64,000 nt of DNA from Rhodanobacter glycinis (GTDB lineage Bacteria > Pseudomonadota > Gammaproteobacteria > Xanthomonadales > Rhodanobacteraceae): contig NZ_RCZB01000008.1 of the NCBI RefSeq assembly GCF_006438785.1, positions 1 to 64,000 of the forward strand, given 5' to 3'. The notes below the pieces were generated by a model. It did not search any database, had not been told where the DNA came from, and was given only the letters and a program-made list of their open reading frames with translations. Both the position numbers and the translations under genes were made by a program. This document shows positions 19,980 through 29,800 of the stretch, piece by piece. The first letter of the stretch is position 1. Each line of letters starts with the position of its first letter.

Positions 19980-22900
19980 ATGAGTAACCGCAGAAACATT
20001 GAACACAAGCCACGCAAGCAGCGCATGGCGGGTCAGGCGTTGAGCCTGGCCGTGGCAGTCACGCTGGGCCTGTACGGCACCATCGCGTCTGCGCCGGCCC
20101 ATGCGCAGGCCACTACCGGCAGCATTTTCGGCCAGGCACCCACGGGTAGCGGCGAGACGGTATTGGTTCGCAGCAATTCCGGCATATCCCGCCAGGTCGC
20201 GGTGGATGCGAGCGGCCACTACACCGTGGACTCGCTTCCGCTCGGCGACTACAGCGTGACTCTGCAGCGTGCCGGGCAAGCTGTCGATTCGCGCTCCCAC
20301 ATCACCATGCGGGTGGGGGCCGGTACCGAGGTTTCCTTCGCTGCGGCAAACGCCGCGGGTGCGCAGACGCTGACCGCGGTCACCGTGCAGGCCAATGCCC
20401 TGCCCACCATCGACGTAACCGGTGTCGACTCCCGTACCGTCATCACATCCCAACAACTGGCCCGCCTGCCGCTGGCACGCAGCGCCGAGGCGATCGCACT
20501 GCTCGCGCCGGGCGTGGTCGAAGGCAGCGGCCTGTTCAACGGCCTGAGCACCACCGGCGGCTCGGTGGTTTCGCTGGGCGGCTCCTCGGTCGTCGAGAAC
20601 GCGTACTACATCAACGGTTTCAACACGACCGATCCGCTGAGCGGCTTCGGCGGCCTGACCCTGCCCTACGGCGCCATCGATCAGCAGGAAGTCCTCAGTG
20701 GCGGCTATGGCGCGGCGTATGGCCGCTCCGATGGCGGCGTGATCAGCCAGGTCGGCAAGCGCGGCACCAACGAGTGGCATTTCGGTGGCCAGGTGCAATG
20801 GACACCTACCGACCTGCAAGGCGACCCCAAGAACTTCTACTACGTCAACAGTGACGGTTCGCGCGGCAGTATCTATCGCCGTCGCGGCGACAACAAGTCG
20901 TGGACGACCACGGTCGATGCCTACGTCGGCGGCCCGCTGATCAAGGACAAGCTGTTCTTCTTCGCCGCCGTCGAAGCCGAGCGCGAACAGGGCCTCGGCG
21001 ACTCCAACAGCCCAGTCGACCGCGGCGTGGGTCCGGTGACGGCGCCGTTCATCACGCACACGCGCGAGGATCGGCCGAAGTGGTACGGCAAGCTGGACTG
21101 GAACATCAACGACAGCAACGTGCTGGAGCTGACCGGCGCCTCCAGCAAGGACTCGTACCAGGGCACGACCTACAACTACGACTACGACAGTGGCAAGCAG
21201 ACCGACTACGTCGGCGGCGCCACCTCGACCAAGAACGGTGCCGATCTGTACTCGGCGAAGTTCACCAGCTACATCACCGACGACCTCACGGTGAGCGCGC
21301 TGTACGGCAAGATGAAGGGCACCTATTACAGCGACACGCCCGGATTCGATCCGACCAACCCGTACCTTTTCCACCCGGAAAACCAGAATCCGGCCATCAC
21401 CGGCGGCGACATCATCACCAACAACCAGACGGTGTCGACGATCAACCTGCCGGGGCATCGCTCGACCAACACCAACCTGCGCGTCGACATCAGCTACAAG
21501 CTGGGTGATCACACGTTGACCGCCGGTATCGACAACCAGAACTCGGCCAATGTCGACGCGGGTACGTACTTCCCGCCCAACGGTACCGGTTATGCGTGGT
21601 ACTACGACCAGATGACCGATGGCGACGGCAACCCGCTGCCGAACCAGTACATCCTGGGCGGCCCGGGAACGGCCGCAGCAGGTGCCGACTGGCACAACTC
21701 CCCGTGGGTGGCTGCGGCCGGCCCGGGCACCAACGGCTACTACGTCTACCAGTACCGCTATCACGACAACGGCTCGTTCCGCGTCGCACAGCGGGCGCAG
21801 TACATCGAGGACAGCTGGCAGGTCAACGACCGCTGGCTGGTCAAGATCGGTCTGCGCAACGACCAGTTCACGAACTACGGTGGCGACGGCCAGCCCTATC
21901 TGCGCCTGACCTCGCCGCAGTGGGCGCCGCGCGTGGGCTTCAGCTGGGACGTCAACGGCGACTCCAGCATGAAGGTCTACGGCAATGCCGGCCGCTATTA
22001 CCTCGCCTTGCCGAGCAGCGTGGCGCAGCGTTCGGCCGGTACCTCGCTGTACACCAGCACCTACTACACCTACACCGGTATCGACGCGAATGGCGTGCCC
22101 ACCGGCCTGACCCCGATCGACACCAGCGTCGGCGCCGGGCAGCCGCTGTCGAACAACGGCGAATATGGCCAGGGACGTGATCCCCGCACCGCGGCCTCGA
22201 CCAACCTGAAGTCGGAGTACCAGGACGAATACATCCTCGGTTTCGACAAGAAGTTGAACGACTCGTGGGTATACGGCGCCAAGGCGACCTATCGCAACCT
22301 GCGCAATGCCATCGACGACGTTGCCGACAACGTATCGATCATCGCGAAGATGAACGCGATGGGCATCGATCCGAACAGCTATGACGCCACGCAGGTACCG
22401 GGCAGCATCCTGATCAACCCGGGCAGCACCTCGTACTTCAACATCCCGAAGCTGGCCGGCGGCTACTACAACGTGCAGATGGACTGGAAGAACGACTTCC
22501 ATTTCAACACCACGATGAAGCGCAAGTACTACGGCCTGGACGTCTACCTGGAGCATCCGTTCGACGGCAAGTGGCAGGGCAAGATCGACTACCTGTGGTC
22601 GCGCAGCTACGGCAACAGCGAGGGCCAGGTGAAGACCGATGTCGGCCAGACCGACGTGTCGGCCACGTCCGACTGGGATTACGCGCAGATCATGGACTAC
22701 GCCAATGGCGAGCTGGCCAACAGCCGGCGTCACCAGATCAAGGCGTACGGTTCCTACCAGTTGAACCCGGCGTGGATGCTCTCCGGCAACCTGACGGTGA
22801 TGTCGGGCGCGCCGAAGAGCTGCCTTGGCCTGTATGCCAACAACACCAACCCGGGACTCGGTTACGGCACCTACTACCACTTCTGCAACGGCCAGCCTTC

Positions 22901-23126
22901 ATCGCCGGGCGAGACGCACAACCCGTGGACCTACCTGCTGAGCCTGAGTGCGGAATACCGGCCGGAATGGGCTCAGCGGCGACTGGGTTTCAACGTGATG
23001 GTCTACAACGTGCTTGACCAGCAGGAAACGACGCAGACCTATGCACGCCAGAACGTCAATTACATGCGCCCGTTCACCGCGCAGACACCGCGTTACGTGC
23101 GCTTTGGCGTGAACTACGACTTCTGA
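19980..23126 (+). CDS. TonB-dependent receptor, Oar-like (copy 1)
   Basis: Outer-membrane gated channel of 1048 residues. ATG 19980 follows AGACGGGGA. A signal peptide ends near PAHA (residue 41); residues 45-115 are a carboxypeptidase-regulatory-like beta domain; the plug follows (LARLPLARSAEAIALLAPGVVEG, GGSSVVENAYYINGFNTTDPL, GGYGAAYGRSDGGVISQVGKRG); the remainder is the barrel, ending in NYDF, a normal outer-membrane aromatic terminus. The ligand is unknown. The plug is nearly the same as in copy 2 while several barrel loops differ, suggesting related but different ligands. A strong terminator follows. Confidence 0.93.
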   Translation: MSNRRNIEHKPRKQRMAGQALSLAVAVTLGLYGTIASAPAHAQATTGSIFGQAPTGSGETVLVRSNSGISRQVAVDASGHYTVDSLPLGDYSVTLQRAGQAVDSRSHITMRVGAGTEVSFAAANAAGAQTLTAVTVQANALPTIDVTGVDSRTVITSQQLARLPLARSAEAIALLAPGVVEGSGLFNGLSTTGGSVVSLGGSSVVENAYYINGFNTTDPLSGFGGLTLPYGAIDQQEVLSGGYGAAYGRSDGGVISQVGKRGTNEWHFGGQVQWTPTDLQGDPKNFYYVNSDGSRGSIYRRRGDNKSWTTTVDAYVGGPLIKDKLFFFAAVEAEREQGLGDSNSPVDRGVGPVTAPFITHTREDRPKWYGKLDWNINDSNVLELTGASSKDSYQGTTYNYDYDSGKQTDYVGGATSTKNGADLYSAKFTSYITDDLTVSALYGKMKGTYYSDTPGFDPTNPYLFHPENQNPAITGGDIITNNQTVSTINLPGHRSTNTNLRVDISYKLGDHTLTAGIDNQNSANVDAGTYFPPNGTGYAWYYDQMTDGDGNPLPNQYILGGPGTAAAGADWHNSPWVAAAGPGTNGYYVYQYRYHDNGSFRVAQRAQYIEDSWQVNDRWLVKIGLRNDQFTNYGGDGQPYLRLTSPQWAPRVGFSWDVNGDSSMKVYGNAGRYYLALPSSVAQRSAGTSLYTSTYYTYTGIDANGVPTGLTPIDTSVGAGQPLSNNGEYGQGRDPRTAASTNLKSEYQDEYILGFDKKLNDSWVYGAKATYRNLRNAIDDVADNVSIIAKMNAMGIDPNSYDATQVPGSILINPGSTSYFNIPKLAGGYYNVQMDWKNDFHFNTTMKRKYYGLDVYLEHPFDGKWQGKIDYLWSRSYGNSEGQVKTDVGQTDVSATSDWDYAQIMDYANGELANSRRHQIKAYGSYQLNPAWMLSGNLTVMSGAPKSCLGLYANNTNPGLGYGTYYHFCNGQPSSPGETHNPWTYLLSLSAEYRPEWAQRRLGFNVMVYNVLDQQETTQTYARQNVNYMRPFTAQTPRYVRFGVNYDF

Positions 23127-23149
23127 CCCACCAGGAAGCGTAAGCAACG

Positions 23150-23186
23150 GGGGCACCGCCGGGGATCCGGCGGTGCCCCTTTTTTT
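23150..23186 (+). terminator. Intrinsic terminator of TonB receptor 1
   Basis: A perfect 13-bp stem (GGGGCACCGCCGG, 23150-23162, with 23167-23179), loop GGAT, followed by seven T. It lies 24 bases after the receptor stop. Confidence 0.95.
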
Positions 23187-23270
23187 CAACCCGTCCATTG
23201 AAGGTTTCCCGGATGCCAGGTTCGACTGTTGATGTATCGCGCAGCTCGGCCGCGGCGTCGCGCGCCGTAC

Positions 23271-23291
23271 GCGGCAGACAATGTCTGCCGC
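23271..23291. promoter_or_regulatory. 21-base palindrome between receptor 1 and MocR 1
   Basis: GCGGCAGACA (23271-23280) is perfectly repeated in inverse at 23282-23291 with one base between. A one-base centre suits a dimer-binding operator better than a hairpin. It is the only clear structure in the 23187-23592 gap, 302 bases before the MocR 1 start. Confidence 0.45.
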
Positions 23292-23592
23292 ATGGAGCAG
23301 GCCCAGCGCGTCATGCGCATGCCCCATCGTGGCCGATCCCGAATACCGGTCATCCCGCGCGGGTCTCCGCTAACCCGGCACAAGCCGGGCCATTCCGAGC
23401 CAATCGATGACTTTCGGCGGGCATTGCTGACCATCTCGGCAGCTTCATCGAATCTGCCCATGCAATGACTTCTGCCGCACGACGCTCGCTGCCGAAATAC
23501 CTAAACTCGCTCGCAGGCCAGTGCGTATTCCCCCTGCGTGCTGGCTGCAATCCAACAACGACAGCATTTCTGAAACCCCTCGGAGATCTGGC

Positions 23593-25071
23593 ATGTTTCT
23601 CATTCTTGACGGAGACGGCCCGCAGTATTCCCAGCTCACGCGTGCGATGCGGGCCGCCATCCTGAGCGGCCGCATGGGCGCCGGCTCACGACTGCCTCCA
23701 ACCCGGCAGCTTGCGCAGGAGCTGGGTTTGTCGCGTACCACCGTGATGGCCGCCTACGAGCAGTTGCGCGCCGAAGGCTTTATCGAGGCGCGGACTGGCT
23801 CGGGCAGTTACGTGGCCGCATTGCAGACCAACCACCCGCCACCGCCGACCGTGCGCTCGATTGTCGCGCCTTCGCGCTATGCGAGCCGGGCACGCCTGAT
23901 ACAGGACCGGACGATTGCCCGCACCCACCGCGATGTGCGCTACGACCTGCAATACGGCAATCCCCTGATCAATCCGTACCTCAGCGAGATCTGGGGACGG
24001 GAGTTGGCACGTGCGGCCGCCTATACGGCACCCAACGGAGTCTCGTCGGAAGGCCTGCTGGCCCTGCGTGTGCAGATATGCGAGTACCTGGCTCGCCGAC
24101 GTGGCGTGCAAACGGTGCCCGAGAACGTGCTGATCGTCAGCGGAACCCAGCAGGCACTCTCGCTGGCCACCAGGGTGCTGCTGAACGAAGGCGATTCGGT
24201 GGTGCTTGAGGAGCCCCATTACTTTGGGGTCTACCAGGCCATGGTCGCGCATGGTGCACGCGTACTGGGCGTCCCCGTCGACGAACAAGGCCTGCTTTGC
24301 GCCGCACTGCCAAAGCCTTCGCCGCCGTTGATCTGCGTAACTCCGTCGCACCAGTTCCCCACCGGTGCCGCCATGTCGCTGCCACGGCGACTGGAACTGT
24401 TGCGCCATGCCCATGCCCAGCGCTGCTGGATTCTCGAAGACGACTACGACGGCGAGTTCAGCTATCGCGCCCAGCCACTGGCCGCCCTGCGATCACTCGA
24501 CCGGGACGACCGCGTGATCTACGTCGGCACCTTTTCCAAGGTCATGTTCGGCTCCCTGCGACTTGCCTACATGGTGTTGCCGGTGGCGCTGCGGGAGGAC
24601 TTCATCAATGCCAAGTTCCTCAGCGACTTTGGCTGCTCGGGCATCGAACAAGCGGCCCTCGCGCACTTCATGGAAAGCGGTGGGTTCGAGCGGCATCTGC
24701 GGTTGGCCCGCAAGGAGCTCAAAGCCCGTCGCGAGGAGCTGATTCGCGGTTTGCAGCACTACGCTGGAGCACGGGTCGAGATCGTCGATTCCTCCGCCGG
24801 CATGCACGTGGTCGCCTGGTTGCCCGGTTATGACCACGCGGCAGTGCAGGAACTGGTCGACCTTGCGCACGCGCGCGGCCTGGGCCTGTATCCGATGGCG
24901 CCGCATTACCTCAATGCACCGGCGCGGCCGGGCCTGCTGCTGGGGTATTGCGGCCTGTCGGCGCAGGAACTGCGGGAAGCGATGCAGTTGTTGGGCAACT
25001 GCCTGGACGAGCTCGACCGGCGACTCGGGGATCAACCGGTCGAGCTTCGGCAACGCCGGTGCATGCCGTAA
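23593..25071 (+). CDS. MocR-type regulator (GntR HTH + aminotransferase fold), copy 1
   Basis: A 492-residue PdxR/GabR-like protein. The N-terminal winged helix (about 8-75) has LPPTRQLAQELGLSRTTVMAAYEQLRAEGFIEARTGSGSYV. After a linker comes a type-I PLP fold with SGTQQALSLATRVLL, CVTPSHQFPTGAAMS, LEDDYDGEFSY and the PLP lysine in GTFSKVMFG (Lys316). ATG 23593 is preceded by CGGAG. Its effector may be PLP with an amino acid or amine. It follows receptor 1 as the MocR pair 2/3 follows receptor 2. The aminotransferase part is most like MocR 3. Confidence 0.93.
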   Translation: MFLILDGDGPQYSQLTRAMRAAILSGRMGAGSRLPPTRQLAQELGLSRTTVMAAYEQLRAEGFIEARTGSGSYVAALQTNHPPPPTVRSIVAPSRYASRARLIQDRTIARTHRDVRYDLQYGNPLINPYLSEIWGRELARAAAYTAPNGVSSEGLLALRVQICEYLARRRGVQTVPENVLIVSGTQQALSLATRVLLNEGDSVVLEEPHYFGVYQAMVAHGARVLGVPVDEQGLLCAALPKPSPPLICVTPSHQFPTGAAMSLPRRLELLRHAHAQRCWILEDDYDGEFSYRAQPLAALRSLDRDDRVIYVGTFSKVMFGSLRLAYMVLPVALREDFINAKFLSDFGCSGIEQAALAHFMESGGFERHLRLARKELKARREELIRGLQHYAGARVEIVDSSAGMHVVAWLPGYDHAAVQELVDLAHARGLGLYPMAPHYLNAPARPGLLLGYCGLSAQELREAMQLLGNCLDELDRRLGDQPVELRQRRCMP

Positions 25072-25084
25072 ACGCGAGTCGTCG

Positions 25085-25588
25085 TCAGGAAACGGCGGAA
25101 CCGGGCGGAACCAGGGAGCCAGGCTGCGCGGCCCAGCGTGACGCCCAGGCAATGGGCAGACCGACAAGCAGGACGTGCACCGCGACGCTACTGAGTACCC
25201 AACCCGCAACGAAGGGCGGTCTCGCCGCAGCCGACAAGGGCAGCACGATCAGGTTCATGACGAGGTAGAGCAGCAGACCGTACAGCGGCCCGCTGAGCCG
25301 CGGCTTGCGCGTGAGCACCGGCACCCACCGGCGTGCGGCGTAGAACGTACCGACCATCGCCCACATCATGGCGTAGTGCAGCAGTGCCCCAAGCCACGCG
25401 GTCGCCGAACCACCGCGGAAAGCCTGCCCGCCCAGCCACCCCGCGGCGATGCCCTGAAGAATGCGCGACGGTCGCACGTTCCAGTACGTGCAGGCAAAGA
25501 CGAGATCGAGGGTGCCCAGCACCACCGCCGTGCCGAGCAGCACCAGCGACGGCCGGATGGCAGATTGAAACCAGGACATCGGCGACAT
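25085..25588 (-). CDS. Small membrane protein of unknown function (copy A)
   Basis: A 167-residue four-helix membrane protein, paralogue of the 15420-15953 product (shared TLDLVFACTYW / TLDMLVAITYW, SRILQ...GWLGG, LYGLLLYLVMNLIVLPL). ATG 25588 has GGAG nine bases before it; the frame could start at 25660 but without a ribosome site. It is convergent with MocR 1 (14 bases between stops) and divergent from regulator 2 across the 444-base promoter region, so its expression may be tied to the same operators. Function unknown. Confidence 0.78.
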   Translation of the reverse strand: MSPMSWFQSAIRPSLVLLGTAVVLGTLDLVFACTYWNVRPSRILQGIAAGWLGGQAFRGGSATAWLGALLHYAMMWAMVGTFYAARRWVPVLTRKPRLSGPLYGLLLYLVMNLIVLPLSAAARPPFVAGWVLSSVAVHVLLVGLPIAWASRWAAQPGSLVPPGSAVS

Positions 25589-25849
25589 CAGGACTTGCTC
25601 CATCGGGTGATTGATCGGGTCCGGCCCGCGCCATGCTGCAGCATTTTTGGGCTCCGGCATTTCTTACGGAAAGTCCCGCTGCCGCGTAACGAAACGCACC
25701 TACGCGTGCCGGCAACCGCCGGCCCGACGACCACTGAAGCCGGACGTCCCCGTGGATGGCCGCGCCCCTTTGCACGACTGGCAGCGTACGACACCGCGAC
25801 GTGCGCTTACACGACCAATTCTTTCGCGTTGACGCTTGGCGACACGCCG

Positions 25850-25887
25850 ATTGGCTTCGTCGGATTTGAAAAAATTGGTTATGTATC
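25850..25887 (+). promoter_or_regulatory. Repeated ATTGG boxes and shared promoter box 1 (copy 2)
   Basis: ATTGG at 25850-25854 is repeated at 25874-25878, 24 bases on. The segment AATTGGTTATGTATC (25873-25887) matches 18971-18985 in 14 of 15 bases. The distance to box 2 is 56 bases here and 54 in copy 1. Confidence 0.55.
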
Positions 25888-25928
25888 TGCCAAGTTCTGC
25901 TCTCTATCCTCCAAAAAAAGACGCCTGC

Positions 25929-25964
25929 GTAACGAAACATTGACGTCGCAACAGAGTTGTCCCC
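25929..25964 (+). promoter_or_regulatory. Shared promoter box 2 (copy 2)
   Basis: A 36-base segment from GTAACGAAACATTGAC to GTCCCC, matching 19025-19060 in 30 positions without gaps. It ends 68 bases before the regulator 2 start. Confidence 0.65.
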
Positions 25965-25981
25965 ACGGTTGTCCAGCGCAT

Positions 25982-26008
25982 CCCCGCCAACGCCTTTTCG
26001 AGGCGGGG
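25982..26008 (+). promoter_or_regulatory. Stem-loop in the regulator 2 leader
   Basis: CCCCGCC (25982-25988) pairs with GGCGGGG (26002-26008) around a 13-base loop, 25 bases before the start. Regulator 1 has its own stem (19091-19106) at a similar place with unrelated sequence. This could affect translation; function inferred only from position. Confidence 0.4.
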
Positions 26009-26032
26009 TTACCACCATCGAGGTCTCGACCG

Positions 26033-26722
26033 ATGACGACAGATGCAGCCAGGCTCGAACCACCCGCATCGCATCAGGTTGCTGATCACGGATGCATGAC
26101 CGGCTCGCCGAGCGACAACTTCCACAACCAGATGAGCCTGGTTCAAGGCACCGCCGCAGCGCAGTCGACCATGGTGCACGTCGCACCAGTGCAGACGACG
26201 GCGACGGTTGCACGAGGCCTGCCCGAGCGCATCCGCAAGTTGATCGACCTGCAGGGAAGCGCTGCTGCCCTCGCCGAGCGCTGCGGCTTTTCGGCCGGTG
26301 CCGTGCGCAGCTGGCGCGATGGCCACAGCGACATCTCGCGCGAGCGCTGCGTGACCATGGCGCGGGCGCTGGGCGTTTCGCTCCCGTGGCTGGTCGCCGG
26401 CGAAGGCCCCATGGCCGCCGCTGCGGACGATGTGATCCACCAACCGGCGCCGCTCGACAGGACAGCACACAGCCTGGCTCGCGCAGCGAGCTCGCGCGCC
26501 GGCAGCCTCGACTCCAGGCTTCTCGCTGCCGCGCTGCGGCTACTCCAGTCCTATATCGGACTGGTCGGCGGATCGCTGGATCCAACCGCGCGTGCCGAGT
26601 TGCTTACCGAGCTCTACGACATTCTCGCGCGCGCCGAGGATGCCGAGCACATAGATCGTCTGATCACTTTTCACAACGCGCTCAGCGACCAGCTTCGTCG
26701 TCAGCGCGCGTTGATTTCCTGA
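26033..26722 (+). CDS. CI-like helix-turn-helix regulator paired with TonB receptor 2
   Basis: A 229-residue paralogue of the regulator at 19132. ATG 26033 follows CGAGGT; the long frame back to 25175 crosses the promoter. The DNA-binding domain covers about residues 61-125 (IRKLIDLQGSAAALAERCGF, SAGAVRSWRDGHSDISRERC, LGVSLPWLVAGEGPM); the C-terminal helical domain (LLAAALRLLQSYIGLVGGSLDPTARAELLTELYDILARAED) is strongly conserved between copies, while the N-terminal 55 residues and the linker differ. The recognition helices are almost the same, so both copies may bind both promoters. The receptor starts 147 bases downstream. Confidence 0.85.
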   Translation: MTTDAARLEPPASHQVADHGCMTGSPSDNFHNQMSLVQGTAAAQSTMVHVAPVQTTATVARGLPERIRKLIDLQGSAAALAERCGFSAGAVRSWRDGHSDISRERCVTMARALGVSLPWLVAGEGPMAAAADDVIHQPAPLDRTAHSLARAASSRAGSLDSRLLAAALRLLQSYIGLVGGSLDPTARAELLTELYDILARAEDAEHIDRLITFHNALSDQLRRQRALIS

Positions 26723-26869
26723 GCTGCCATACCTGCCGGCGAGGTTGACCGGCAGCTTGGGCACCTGGCGAGGAACAGGTAGTTCCATCGCCACCGATTC
26801 TTTCTTCCAGGTGGGCTCGGATCCGTTTCCGGAGAATCCGACCCCACCGCCACTGAGACGGGGAGTTAC

Positions 26870-29800
26870 ATGAATAATCGCAGGATTGTCCAAAGCAACC
26901 ACCGGCGCCGCTACCTGGCGAGTCACGCATTGAGCCTGGCCATTACCGCCACCTTGGGGCTATACGGTTCAACCGCGCTTGCCCAAGCCACCACCGGCTC
27001 CATTTTCGGGCAGGCGCAGGCCGGGGAAACGGTCGTGATCCAGAGTACGTCCGGCATCAATCGACAAGTCGTCGTGGATTCAACCGGCCACTACACCGTC
27101 AGTTCCCTGCCGCTGGGCAGCTACACGGTGACTCTGCAGCAGAACGGGCAGACCGTTGACTCGCGCCCGAACGTTACCTTGCGCGTGGGCACGGGCACCG
27201 AGGTCTCGTTCGGCGGTGCAGCCAACGCGCAGAATCTGCAAGGCGTGACTGTCGTCGCCAATGCGTTGCCGTCGATCGACGTGAGCGGTGTCGATTCTCG
27301 TACGGTCATCACTGCCGGGCAGCTTGCGCGGTTGCCGCTGGCGCGCAGCGCGGAAGCGATCGCGTTGCTCGCGCCGGGCGTGGTGGAGGGCAGCGACACG
27401 TTCATGGGCATGGGCATGGGCGCCTCGTCGCCGCGGAAGTTCGTTTCGTTCGGCGGCTCGTCGGTGACCGAGAACGCGTACTACATCAACGGCTTCAACA
27501 CCACCGATCCGATCAGCGGCTTCGGCGGCCTGAGCCTTCCCTACGGCTCGATCGACCAGCAGGAAATCCTCAACGGCGGTTACGGGGCGGCCTATGGCCG
27601 TTCCGACGGCGGCGTGATCAGCCAAGTCGGCAAGCGCGGCACCAACGAGTGGCACTTCGGCGGGCAGATACTGTGGAAGCCCAAGAGCCTGCAGGGCGAC
27701 CCGCGCGACATCTACTACTCCAACGCCAGCCCCAATGCGGGCAAGCTGTACTGGCGGCGTGGCAGCAACAAGTCCAGCACGACCACGGTTGACGCGTACG
27801 TTGGCGGCCCGCTGATCAAGGACAAGCTGTTCCTGTTTGCCTCGGTGGAGGGCGAGCGCATCCAGGGTACCGGCGCCTCCGGCGGCACACCCTCGGGTGC
27901 AATCGGCGATCCGGCGGGCGTGGGCATCAACACGCCGCCCAGTTACAACAACCACACCCGCCTGGACGACCCGAAATGGTACGCCAAGCTGGATTGGAAC
28001 ATCACCGACAGCAACCTGCTCGAGCTCACCGGCGCCTCGAACAAGTCGTCCTATCGCGGCAACCTTTACCAGTACGACTACGCCACCGGCAAGCAAGGGC
28101 CGTTCGACCATCCCGACCTGCACATCAAGGACGGATCCGACCTGTACGTGGCCAAATTCACCAGCTATATCACCGACAGCCTTACCTTCTCCGCGCTGTA
28201 CGGCAAGATGACCGGCACGCACTACAACGAGTTGCCCGGCTACGACCCCACCCTGATTCCCATCGCCGGACAGACGTCGCAGAACCCCGACATCACCGGT
28301 GGCCAGACCATCGGCAATGCGCAGACGATTGGCGCGCTGTTCGACCCGCAACATGCCACCAAGAACACCAACCTGCGCCTGGACCTGAGTTACAAGCTGG
28401 GCAGCCACACGCTGACTGCGGGCATCGACAACCAGAACGTGCGCGACATCCACGACGGCCAGTTCCCCTCCGGTCCCGGCTATGCATGGGCGTATGCATC
28501 CGGCGACCCGAACAGCTGGATCGCCGGCGGTCCGGACGCGAACGGACCCGGTTGGCAGGGGTATCCGTGGGTGCGACCGCCGGGCCAGTACACCGGCGGC
28601 GAGACCGGCTACTACGTTTCGAAACAGATCTTCGCCAACAGCGCCTCGGTGCGGGTGAAACAGCAGGCGCAATACATCGAGGACGCCTGGCAGATCACCG
28701 ATCGCTGGCTGGTCAAGCTGGGTCTGCGCAACGACCAGTTCACCAACTACAACGGCGTGGGCATCCCGTATCTGCGACTCACCAGTGGCCAGCTGGCACC
28801 GCGGCTGGGCTTCTCCTGGGACGTGAACGGCGATTCCAGCTTCAAGGTGTACGGCAACGCCGGGCGCTACTACCTGGCGGTACCGGCCTCGGTGGCGCTG
28901 CGCTCGGCCGGCTCGTCGACCTTTACCAACGTTTACTACACCTACACCGGTATCGACCCGAGCACCGGCTATCCCACCGGCCTGACCCCGATCGATACCT
29001 ATCGCGGCCTCGAGCAGCCGATCTCCGCCAATCTCGAATACGGCAATCCGCGCGATCCCAAGACAGCCGCCGCCACCAACATCAAGTCCGAGTACCAGGA
29101 CGAGCTGATCCTCGGCTTCGACAGGAAGCTCGGCGATGCCTGGGTGTACGGCGCCAAGGCCACCTGGCGCAAGCTCGGCCGCGCCATCGACGACTGGGGC
29201 GACACTGGCCGCATCGCCGCCAAAATGGCGGAGCTGGGCATGAACGACTACGACCCGGTCAACGGCATCCAGGGCAGCTACCTGATCAACCCGGGCAAGA
29301 ACCCGATCATCCAGATCCCGAAACTATCCGGTGGCTACTACCAGGTGCCGCTGGACTGGAAGAAGGACATGGGCTTCAACACCTCGCTGAAGCGCAAGTA
29401 CTACGCGCTCGACCTGTACCTGGAGCATCCGTTCGATGGCAAGTGGTACGGCAAGATCGACTACCTGTGGTCGCACAACTTCGGCAACACCGAGGGTCAG
29501 GTACGTTCGGACATCGGCCAGACCGACGTGTCGGCGACGGTGGACTGGGATTATGCCCAGGTCATGGACTACGCCAACGGCGCGCTGTCCAACGACCGCC
29601 GCCACCAGATCAAGGCCTACGGCTACTACCAGCTGACCCCCGAGTGGATGCTGTCAGGCAATGCCGCGGTCCTGTCCGGCGCGCCCAAGACATGCATGGG
29701 CTTCTACGGAGCAGACCAGACCAACCCGGGCCTGGGCTACGGTGCGTTCTACCACTTTTGCGGCGGCACGCCGGTTTCACCCGGCTACAAGCGCGAAGCG

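Larger units (their letters stand above)
25589..26032. other. 444-base divergent regulatory region
   Basis: It separates the leftward membrane-protein gene from the rightward regulator 2. It contains the ATTGG pair, both shared boxes and a stem-loop just before the regulator. The 25600-25840 part should carry the membrane-protein promoter, which I could not define. No gene is seen. Confidence 0.6.

Noticed and set aside
19797-22880. 1027-residue minus-strand frame opposite TonB receptor 1
   Set aside because: A shadow of the GC-rich receptor codons; composition is Val/Ala/Arg/Gly-rich without domain features, while the plus strand has a clear signal peptide, plug and barrel.
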